64,000 nucleotides of DNA from Citrobacter gillenii (GTDB lineage: Bacteria; Pseudomonadota; Gammaproteobacteria; Enterobacterales; Enterobacteriaceae). The notes beneath the pieces were generated by a model. The model worked only from the letters and a program-made list of their open reading frames with translations, ran no database searches and was not told the origin of the DNA. Numbering within the stretch: position 1 is the stretch's first letter; each line of letters opens with the position of its first letter. The stretch lies in contig NZ_SUQN01000004.1 in assembly GCF_013337685.1 (NCBI RefSeq), positions 421,304-485,303 on the forward strand. Reading direction: 5' to 3'. Of this stretch, positions 57,639 to 64,000 are shown one piece after another. The translations under genes and the position numbers were made by a program.

Positions 57639-58736
57639 TTAATTCAGAAATGGGTAATCGGTATAACCCACTTCGCTACCGCCAAACAGCGTCGCTGGGT
57701 TACCCATTTCTGAAAGTGGCAGGTTTTCTTTCAGGCGACGTGGGAAATCTGGATTAGCGATAAAGGGACGTCCGAAAGCGACCAGATCTACGATCCCTGC
57801 CGATAACAGTTTGTCGGCTTTTTCACGGGTGTAATTCCCCGCCACAATAATCGTACCGCTAAAAGTCGCCCGCAGGGTCTCCCGGAACGCATAGGGCACC
57901 TGCGGCGCATCATCCCAATCCGCTTCCGCCAGATGAATAAAGGCAATACCTTTTGATTCACACCAGGCCGCCAGAGCCAGAATAGCGTCAATAACCTGCG
58001 GGTCATCCATGCCACGCTGGGTGATGTACGGGGCCAGACGGATACCGGTACGCTCTGCACCAATGGCCTCGCTGATCGCTTCCAGTATCTGCTGGGCGAA
58101 ACGCACACGGTTTTCCAGACTACCGCCGTATTCATCGGTTCGTTGGTTTGAAGAACGGCGCAGGAACTGGTCAATCAGATACCCGTTGCCACCGTGAACT
58201 TCCACGCCATCAAACCCCGCTGCCACCGCATTGAGGGCCGCCTGCCGGTAATCTGCTATTACCCGTTGAATATCAGCTGTCGTTAGCTCACGTGGAACCG
58301 GGCAGTCGACCATTTCACCGATACCCTCATTGTTTACCACCCACACCTGTGCGTGCGGTGATAACGCAGAAGGAGCTACAGGTTGGCCGTCCGGGTGAAA
58401 ACTTGCATGGGACATACGCCCCACATGCCACAACTGGGAGAAAATCGTACCTCCTGCGCGATGGACCGCATCTGTTACCAGACGCCATCCCGCCACCTGT
58501 TCAGCAGAATGAATGCCTGGTGTCCAGGAGTAACCCTGCCCTTGGGCAGAAATCTGTGTTGCTTCGGTGATGATAAGACCGGCGGTGGCGCGCTGCTGAT
58601 AATACTCGGCCATAAGCGCGCCAGGAATATTACCGGGCTGGACAGTACGGGCACGAGTCATCGGTGCCATGACAATACGGTTTTTTAGTACACGTTTTCC
58701 AATAGATGTTGTCTCGAAAAGGGAATGTTGTGGCAT
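57639..58736 (-). CDS. Old Yellow Enzyme family ene-reductase (NemA-like)
   Basis: A 365-residue FMN-dependent TIM-barrel oxidoreductase that reduces activated C=C bonds, N-ethylmaleimide or nitro-compounds with NAD(P)H. It has MAPMTRARTVQPGNIP at the FMN end. The substrate-binding motif is His-x-x-Asn (VHGGNGYLIDQFLR) rather than the His-His pair of E. coli NemA, and NQRTDEYGGSLENRVRF is intact. Divergent from a LysR regulator 102 bp away, which probably controls it. Confidence 0.9.
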   Translation of the reverse strand: MPQHSLFETTSIGKRVLKNRIVMAPMTRARTVQPGNIPGALMAEYYQQRATAGLIITEATQISAQGQGYSWTPGIHSAEQVAGWRLVTDAVHRAGGTIFSQLWHVGRMSHASFHPDGQPVAPSALSPHAQVWVVNNEGIGEMVDCPVPRELTTADIQRVIADYRQAALNAVAAGFDGVEVHGGNGYLIDQFLRRSSNQRTDEYGGSLENRVRFAQQILEAISEAIGAERTGIRLAPYITQRGMDDPQVIDAILALAAWCESKGIAFIHLAEADWDDAPQVPYAFRETLRATFSGTIIVAGNYTREKADKLLSAGIVDLVAFGRPFIANPDFPRRLKENLPLSEMGNPATLFGGSEVGYTDYPFLN

Positions 58737-58838
58737 GTTCTGCTCTCCTGAGCGGTTAACTATGGCTTGACTTTATGTCATGCAAGTCGCTTTGATAATG
58801 GCAGTAATAATTGATTATCTTTTCAGGAAAACGGAATA

Positions 58839-59750
58839 ATGGGTAAATTCGAAGATATGACGTTACTGGTGGAAGTGGTTGAAGCTGGTGGTCTGGCCGC
58901 TGCAGGGCGTCGGATGAACCTTTCCCCCGCCACCATGACTGCACGATTAAAGGCGCTGGAAGAACGTTATCAAACCCGGCTGTTTAATCGTTCAACCCGG
59001 GCTATCGCATTGACACGAGCCGGGGAGGAGTTTTACCACGCCGCACTTCGTGTGCAGGAGGAGATGACACAGGCAGAATCAAAACTGACGCAGAAGGACG
59101 GACTGCTCAGCGGCAGCCTGCGTATTTCAGCCCCCTCGGACTTTGGCCGACAGTATCTTTCCCCTGCGCTTCTCGATTTCTCCCGTTTGCATCCTGAAGT
59201 CAGAAGCTCCATTTATCTCAGTGAGAGCGTGGTGGATTTGATTGTCAACCGTCTGGATATGAGCGTGCGTTTCGGGAACTTGCCGGACAGTAATCTGGTC
59301 ACAAAATTCATCCGTCCTAATTATCGGGTGCTGGTTGCGTCAAAAAGCTACCTTGAAGCACACGGAACGCCTCAGTATCCGGATGAATTACACGGGCACC
59401 GCTGCCTGGTGATGGAGCAGCGCGGCACGCTGATGAACGAGTGGCGTTTTGAAGAGCAAAATGAAACCGCGGTGGTGCAGGTCACGCCGGCAATGGTATG
59501 TGATGACGGCGCCTTGCTTCGTCAGTGGGTACTGGCCGGAGCGGGTATTGCCAGCAAATCCTGGTGGGATGTGAAGCGAGATGTGGAACAAGGGCGACTG
59601 AACGTTTTATTTGCTGAGACTTTTATCGGCTTCAGCCGCCATGACAAGAAACACGTTGGTCTGCAGTTTGTCTACCCTCAACGGCGTTTTCAGCCGTTGC
59701 AGGTGACGGCTTTCAGTGAGTTTTTCATTAGCTGGCTGGATAATGAATAA
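58839..59750 (+). CDS. LysR-family transcriptional regulator
   Basis: A 303-residue LTTR. It has an N-terminal winged helix-turn-helix (AAAGRRMNLSPATMTARLKALEERYQTRLFNRSTR, so residues about 17-52) and a periplasmic-binding-like effector domain (SGSLRISAPSDFGRQYLSPAL onward). LTTRs often regulate the divergent neighbour, here the Old Yellow Enzyme. The effector is unknown; electrophilic compounds are plausible. Confidence 0.9.
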   Translation: MGKFEDMTLLVEVVEAGGLAAAGRRMNLSPATMTARLKALEERYQTRLFNRSTRAIALTRAGEEFYHAALRVQEEMTQAESKLTQKDGLLSGSLRISAPSDFGRQYLSPALLDFSRLHPEVRSSIYLSESVVDLIVNRLDMSVRFGNLPDSNLVTKFIRPNYRVLVASKSYLEAHGTPQYPDELHGHRCLVMEQRGTLMNEWRFEEQNETAVVQVTPAMVCDDGALLRQWVLAGAGIASKSWWDVKRDVEQGRLNVLFAETFIGFSRHDKKHVGLQFVYPQRRFQPLQVTAFSEFFISWLDNE

Positions 59751-59850
59751 CGCAGCTACTATCGGTTTTACGGCCGTGCAGCCACCTGGCGACACCGTTC
59801 ATCTTCATCTGCGCACGTAGCCATTGAAGCTGGTATCACGGATAACTGGT

Positions 59851-61329
59851 TCAAATATGTGGGCCCGTCGTTAAACCAAAGCGAAAACAAGCCCCGCTTT
59901 TCGGCGTATCCACCAGCGCAATTTCGCTACCATGTAGCTGTAGCATCTGGCGGACGATCATCAACCCCAGTCCCCCTACTCGAACACCTGACGGATTCGC
60001 AATCGAAGGACGGATGAATAATCCCTCCATCAATTCTTGCGGGATCCCAGGACCGCTGTCGCTAATTTGCACCATCACTTTATCCGCTTCTCGCCACAAA
60101 CGCACAGCAACAGTGCCGTTGTCGGGAGTATGGCGAATCGCATTATCCAGCAGGTTGGTCAGCACCCGTTCGATCATCCCGAGGTCTGCATCAATAAGCG
60201 GCAGGCCTGGCTGAATATCTGCCAGCAATGCCAGCTGTTTAGTCTGGGCAGAAAGTTCAAATTTCTGGAAAACATCCTGCAGCAGTTCACTAATCGAGAA
60301 TTTCTCTTTCTGCGGTTTAACCACACCATATTCCAGACGAGCCAGCTCAAACAGCGACTGGGAGAGCGCACCCACCTTTTGGCTCTGTGCGAGAGCAATA
60401 TTAAGGTAGCGCTGCTTCTCAGCGTCGCTCAGGCAGGCTGACATTACGGACAGGCTTTCAAGGTAGCCGTGTAGTGAGGTTAATGGCGTGCGCAAATCAT
60501 GGGAAATGTTGGCGATAAACTCACGTCGTAACTGCTCTTGTTGTGCAAGACGATGCCACTGTTCTGCAATGCGCTGGGCCATCGAGATAACCCCTTGTCG
60601 CAGTTGGCTAATTTCATCGTTACTGGTATTGATTTGCCGGGGCTGCGCCGCCATTGCCTGCATTTCTTCTATCCCACCGGTTTCCAGGGCATGGACTTGA
60701 GCAGACAATTCGCGCAAGGGACGAGTTATCCAGCGCAAGGCGAGTGCCCCCACCACCAGCCCCAACAATGCAACAAGGCTGATGGACAGTAAGACTATCT
60801 TCAACAACGCATCAAATTGCGCATTGCTGTTTAATGCGTTGTAATTTTCCCCGAGCAAAATTACATACAAGTAGCCTTTTATCTGCCCATCCTGACGCAT
60901 TGGCGACACGCTAAACACTTTCTTCGCATCAAGGCTACGCGGATCGTCGCCGTAAATAGGGTAATGAGGATTATTTAATGCCGAGTGTATTGGCTGTAAA
61001 TCAACCCGCTGACGTTTGATGTGCCCTTCCGGCGCCGCATCACCAATAATATTGCCCTCTTTGTCCAGTAAATAAACTTCTACACTGGGATTCACCGCCA
61101 TCAGATGATCAAATAAATTACGCATCGACTCTTTATTAAGGCCATCGCGTTCAAGCAGAGGGTAACTTTGGTTGATATGCCCGGCAAGGTCCGCAGAAAG
61201 CTGCTGAATAACGGCCTTACTGTATTCAGTACTGGTTCGCACCTGCAGCCAGCCCAACAGGGCACACGACGTAATAAACAGGAGAGCAAAAACCAGCGTT
61301 AAACGCTGTGAAAGTGTATAAGTTCGCAT
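59851..61329 (-). CDS. Two-component sensor histidine kinase
   Basis: A 492-residue membrane sensor. It has TM1 (about 9-28), a periplasmic domain with a PAS/Cache-like VEVYLLDKEGNIIGDA strand pattern, TM2 (about 175-198) and HAMP (WITRPLRELSAQ). The HisKA domain carries phospho-His277 (FIANISHDLRTPL), followed by HATPase (NLLDNAIRHTPD, DSGPGIP, GGLGLMIV). It follows its response regulator by two bases. Divergent from the b561-molybdoenzyme genes, which it likely controls. Signal unknown. Confidence 0.92.
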   Translation of the reverse strand: MRTYTLSQRLTLVFALLFITSCALLGWLQVRTSTEYSKAVIQQLSADLAGHINQSYPLLERDGLNKESMRNLFDHLMAVNPSVEVYLLDKEGNIIGDAAPEGHIKRQRVDLQPIHSALNNPHYPIYGDDPRSLDAKKVFSVSPMRQDGQIKGYLYVILLGENYNALNSNAQFDALLKIVLLSISLVALLGLVVGALALRWITRPLRELSAQVHALETGGIEEMQAMAAQPRQINTSNDEISQLRQGVISMAQRIAEQWHRLAQQEQLRREFIANISHDLRTPLTSLHGYLESLSVMSACLSDAEKQRYLNIALAQSQKVGALSQSLFELARLEYGVVKPQKEKFSISELLQDVFQKFELSAQTKQLALLADIQPGLPLIDADLGMIERVLTNLLDNAIRHTPDNGTVAVRLWREADKVMVQISDSGPGIPQELMEGLFIRPSIANPSGVRVGGLGLMIVRQMLQLHGSEIALVDTPKSGACFRFGLTTGPHI

Positions 61330-61331
61330 GG

Positions 61332-62060
61332 TTACTCGCGTGGCTGTGCGGTGAATTTATAGCCCTTTCCCCAGACGGTACGGATAAAGTTAGGTTCCGC
61401 CGGGTTATCCTCAATTTTGATCCTTAAACGATTGATATGTGTATTCACCGTATGCTCATAGCCTTCATGTTCGTACCCCCAGACCTGATTTAGCAGACTC
61501 AAACGGGAAAAGACTTTATCCGGATGTCTGGCAAAAAAGTAAAGCAAATCAAACTCTCTGGGCGTCAACTCCACTGACTGATGATTAAGTTGAACATCCC
61601 GAGCCAGCGGATCAATAGAGAGGTTATCAAAAATCAGTACACCAGCATCCAGCCGTAAATTCTTACTCATTGCTTCCTGACGGCGAAAGAGCGCCTTTAC
61701 ACGGGCGACCAGTTCAAGCATTGAAAACGGTTTCGCAAGGTAATCATCAGCCCCCAGTTCAAGACCGAGAATACGATGGGTTTCACCTGAACGAGCGCTG
61801 ATAATAATGATGGGCGTATAACGCGTCATCGTTCTGGCATGACGACAGATTTCAAGCCCGTCAACGCCAGGCAGCATCAGATCCAGGATTAGCGCATCCC
61901 ACCCACCCTGGTTAAGTAACGCCATACCAATATTGCCATTTACCGCATGCGTCACCGTAAACCCCTCCTCACGCAGATGAAGCTGTAACAGCTCAGCGAT
62001 GTTTTCATCGTCTTCTACGATAAGTAATTTCTTATCCTGATTCACTTCATTGTCCCCCAC
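61332..62060 (-). CDS. OmpR/PhoB-family response regulator
   Basis: A 242-residue regulator. The receiver domain has acidic pair Asp17-Asp18, phosphorylatable Asp60 (ALILDLMLPGVDG) and Lys109-region LAKPF, followed by a winged-helix DNA-binding domain (LTPREFDLLYFFARHPDKVFSR, HTVNTHINRLRIKIE). First gene of the two-component operon. The 128-bp spacer to the divergent cytochrome gene probably contains its operator, but I see no clear direct repeats. Confidence 0.93.
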   Translation of the reverse strand: MGDNEVNQDKKLLIVEDDENIAELLQLHLREEGFTVTHAVNGNIGMALLNQGGWDALILDLMLPGVDGLEICRHARTMTRYTPIIIISARSGETHRILGLELGADDYLAKPFSMLELVARVKALFRRQEAMSKNLRLDAGVLIFDNLSIDPLARDVQLNHQSVELTPREFDLLYFFARHPDKVFSRLSLLNQVWGYEHEGYEHTVNTHINRLRIKIEDNPAEPNFIRTVWGKGYKFTAQPRE

Positions 62061-62188
62061 GATCCCGATACTGAAAGTCTACACAACAAGCGGGTAGAAA
62101 GTTGTCACATTTAATTTAACTTTGCGTGAAGCATCGGGGAATAAATTTTATTGATAATGACCTCATCGAATGTTCAGGAAGCATTGTG

Positions 62189-62803
62189 ATGAAAAAGTTG
62201 TCTTTGCCTGTCACCCCGCCGGAGGTTATTCATCCCGCATGGTTGCGAGTGTGCCATTGGTTGAATGCCCTGGCTATGCTGATCATGGTCACCAGCGGCT
62301 GGCGAATTTATAACGCATCGCCACTATTTAACTTCAGGTTTATGAATGCGTTAACACTTGGCGGTTGGCTAGGCGGTGCACTGCAATGGCATTTTGCGGG
62401 TATGTGGATATTGGGCATTAACGGTTTGATTTATTTGTTTATCAATAGCCGGTCAGGTCGTTTTAAACAAAAATTCTGGCCTTTGTCTCCCAAAAGATTG
62501 ATGACTGAACTATTGCTAGCCCTACGGGGTAAATTAGTTCACGGAAACCTCAGTCATTATAACATGGTACAGAAATACATTTATGTATTGGTGATTATCA
62601 CCGGAGTTATTTTAGTCGGTTCAGGACTGGTTGTCTGGAAATCTGTGCAACTTCCATCCTTGAGCGAATTGCTCGGGGGATATGACAATGCGCGATGGAT
62701 ACATTTCTACGCCATGAGCATTATTGTCGCATTTACTTTTATTCATATGATGATGGTCGTGTTAGTCCCCCGCACATTATTAGCCATGATTCGTGGTCGA
62801 TAA
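62189..62803 (+). CDS. Cytochrome b561-type membrane subunit
   Basis: A 204-residue four-helix cytochrome b. Histidines that may bind haem: RVCHWLN (about 23), QWHFAGMW (about 67), RWIHFYAM and FIHMMM near the C-terminus. The family passes electrons between quinone and a periplasmic molybdoenzyme. The start at 62189 (MKKLSLPVTPPE) has AGGAAG upstream. Followed 10 bp later by the sulfite-oxidase-fold gene, its probable partner. Confidence 0.88.
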   Translation: MKKLSLPVTPPEVIHPAWLRVCHWLNALAMLIMVTSGWRIYNASPLFNFRFMNALTLGGWLGGALQWHFAGMWILGINGLIYLFINSRSGRFKQKFWPLSPKRLMTELLLALRGKLVHGNLSHYNMVQKYIYVLVIITGVILVGSGLVVWKSVQLPSLSELLGGYDNARWIHFYAMSIIVAFTFIHMMMVVLVPRTLLAMIRGR

Positions 62804-62813
62804 GGATATTATC

Positions 62814-63575
62814 ATGAGCGATGAAAATGACATTCTGAAAGAAGCACAGCAACTAATTAGTAAAAAATTATCCGTGGAAGGTCGCTGTCGCTTTTTAAAG
62901 CAGGGATTAACCTTGGGCGGACTCGTCATGCTGACGGGTTGTGATATCAGTGATAATCACCAAGTAGAAACGACGCTAAGCTCGATTTCTCGCTTTAATG
63001 ACAGGGTTCAGGCATGGCTGTTTAACAGCAATGATTTAGCTCCTGTTTATCCTGAGTCAATGATGACAAGGCCGTTTCCTTTTAACGCTTTTTATGCCGA
63101 GGATGCCGCCCCAGACATTAATGGCAATGACTATCGCCTGGAGGTTGCTGGATTAGTGGGAGATAAACGCCCATGGACATTAGCACAACTCTACCAAATG
63201 GCACAGGTCAGTCAGGTCACCCGTCACATCTGCGTCGAAGGTTGGAGTGCCATCGGTAAATGGGGAGGGGTACCGTTTAAACTGTTTTTAACCGGTATTG
63301 GTGCTGACCTTAATGCACAATATGTCAGTTTCAAATGTGCAGACGATTATTACACCAGTATCGATATGGCAACAGCACTACATCCACAAACGATTCTGGC
63401 TCTGACATACGATGGAGAATTATTGCCGCGAAAACATGGCTTTCCAATTAAATTAAGAATACCCACAAAACTTGGATATAAAAATCCGAAGCACATTAAC
63501 GTTATTGAAGTCACCAATCGTTACCCCGGCGGTTATTGGGAAGATCAAGGATATAACTGGTTTGGCGGTAGCTAA
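62814..63575 (+). CDS. Molybdopterin-dependent oxidoreductase (sulfite oxidase/MsrP fold)
   Basis: A 253-residue SUOX-fold protein. The molybdenum ligand is Cys140 in HICVEGWSAIGKW. The N-terminus looks like a Tat lipoprotein signal (FLKQGLTLGGLVMLTGC, lipobox Cys43), but the pair expected to be twin arginine reads Arg-Cys (RCRFLK, 24-29; codon TGT where CGT would give Arg). Export may therefore be impaired, or carried by a relaxed signal. Together with the b561 it would form a periplasmic reductase or dehydrogenase; substrate unknown. Confidence 0.87.
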   Translation: MSDENDILKEAQQLISKKLSVEGRCRFLKQGLTLGGLVMLTGCDISDNHQVETTLSSISRFNDRVQAWLFNSNDLAPVYPESMMTRPFPFNAFYAEDAAPDINGNDYRLEVAGLVGDKRPWTLAQLYQMAQVSQVTRHICVEGWSAIGKWGGVPFKLFLTGIGADLNAQYVSFKCADDYYTSIDMATALHPQTILALTYDGELLPRKHGFPIKLRIPTKLGYKNPKHINVIEVTNRYPGGYWEDQGYNWFGGS

Positions 63576-63603
63576 TATACCCTAACCCTTAAAGGTAAAT
63601 ATT

Positions 63604-63849
63604 ATGAAAAAATTACACACCGTAATCATGTGCGCTACATTGGTTTTTGGGATGACAACTGCTCACGCAGCAGATAGCATGAGTAAAGACTCAATGGCTA
63701 AAGATCACATGGGGAAAATGTCCCATGATTGCAGCAAGGATAAAATGAATAAAGATTGCATGTCAAAAGACAACATGCGTAAAGATGCAATAACCAAAGA
63801 TACGATGTCCAAAGATTCAATGGCTAAAGATGGAATGGATAAAAAATAA
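63604..63849 (+). CDS. Pentapeptide MXKDX-repeat protein
   Basis: An 81-residue exported protein: signal peptide 1-23 (ending AHA-AD), then about eleven tandem five-residue units of form M-x-K-D-x (MSKDS, MAKDH, MSKDN, MRKDA, MSKDS, MAKDG). It is rich in Met, Lys and Asp, with two Cys. This is the known MXKDX family; function is not established. The Met-rich composition may suggest metal or oxidant interaction, which would suit a molybdoenzyme/b561 neighbour. AAAGG ribosome site. Confidence 0.88.
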   Translation: MKKLHTVIMCATLVFGMTTAHAADSMSKDSMAKDHMGKMSHDCSKDKMNKDCMSKDNMRKDAITKDTMSKDSMAKDGMDKK

Positions 63850-63890
63850 TTAATCCGGCATTACCTGCCATGATGTAACATCAGAAATTA

Positions 63891-63928
63891 GATACAAAAA
63901 ACCACGCAATGGCGTGGTTTTTTGTATC
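63891..63928. terminator. Bidirectional terminator at the right edge
   Basis: A perfect 17-bp inverted repeat (63891-63907 and 63912-63928) around AATG, with A-tract and T-tract arms outside a CCACGC/GCGTGG stem. It lies between the MXKDX gene and a convergent gene cut by the window. Confidence 0.88.
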
Positions 63929-63978
63929 TCGTTGTACCGTCAGACTTCCTTACGCACGCGCTCAATATGAAACGCAAA

Positions 63979-64000
63979 CTAGAAGCTGTATTTCATCCCT
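63979..64000 (-). CDS. Outer-membrane beta-barrel protein, last codons only
   Basis: On the minus strand the final bases read Gly-Met-Lys-Tyr-Ser-Phe then TAG (stop complement at 63979-63981). A terminal aromatic Phe after alternating residues is the beta-signal of porins and TonB-dependent receptors, and a terminator follows. Only seven codons are visible, so this is a suggestion. Confidence 0.4.

Noticed and set aside
59751..59850. Remnant gene between the LysR gene and the histidine kinase gene
   Set aside because: One hundred bases with no frame, repeat or hairpin that can be supported.
63664..63846. Tandem repeat considered as a CRISPR-like array or satellite
   Set aside because: The 15-bp periodicity is in frame with a signal-peptide-bearing gene and encodes the known MXKDX pentapeptide; there are no unique spacers.

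Overview
The window is chromosomal DNA of a member of the Enterobacteriaceae, most like Citrobacter, Klebsiella or Enterobacter. The backbone follows the E. coli order (narIJHGK-narXL-ychO, then ychN-chaC-chaA-kdsA-sirB1-sirB2-prmC-prfA-hemA / lolB-ispE-prs-dauA, then ychH / pth-ychF), and the proteins have E. coli-like lengths and sequences. An ERIC element and a pair of REP-type palindromes fit the same family. Accessory blocks sit between the backbone segments. I cannot fix the species.

Layout: (1) 1-9214, minus strand: a translationally coupled operon of ten genes (the last cut by the window edge) for an unidentified lipid or glycolipid. It has a KAS III/OleA-like condensing enzyme, an OleD-like reductase, a metallo-beta-lactamase-fold hydrolase, a PaaK/F390-type adenylating enzyme, a PAP2 phosphatase, a di-iron hydroxylase, a fatty-acid desaturase, a second reductase and a GT21-like glycosyltransferase. 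(2) 9268-20665: respiratory nitrate reductase narGHJI, nitrate transporter narK and the NarX-NarL sensor system, with FNR sites. (3) 20685-22070: ychO. (4) 22174-33190: nitrate assimilation (nasR; nasFED transporter; a nasC-nasB fusion; nasA), with a sigma-54 promoter and a terminator-containing leader of the type that NasR antiterminates. (5) 33264-46479: housekeeping backbone, with chaB missing and a DUF1883-like gene present.

(6) 46586-53795 is the most unusual block. A perfect FNR consensus and a cobalamin riboswitch precede a compact operon of a BtuFCD/FecBCD-type ABC transporter, a pseudoazurin, and a complete three-subunit cytochrome bc1 complex (Rieske protein, cytochrome b, cytochrome c1). 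E. coli and its close relatives are normally described as lacking complex III, so a riboswitch-led bc1 operon with its own blue-copper carrier is the leading candidate for an undescribed system. (7) 53842-56189: ychH, pth, ychF. (8) 56253-57590: a low-GC yeeN (YebC family) segment bracketed by near-perfect 27-bp repeats of the ychF terminator. (9) 57639-59750: an Old Yellow Enzyme divergent from a LysR regulator. (10) 59851-64000: an OmpR/EnvZ-type two-component system divergent from a cytochrome b561, a sulfite-oxidase-fold molybdoenzyme and an MXKDX-repeat protein, with the last codons of an outer-membrane beta-barrel gene at the right edge.

Nitrate chemistry recurs: dissimilatory and assimilatory reduction are almost adjacent, and the bc1/pseudoazurin operon carries an FNR site. 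No copper nitrite reductase, nitrous-oxide reductase, peroxidase or cytochrome c oxidase lies in the window, so the electron acceptor of the bc1-pseudoazurin branch is unknown.
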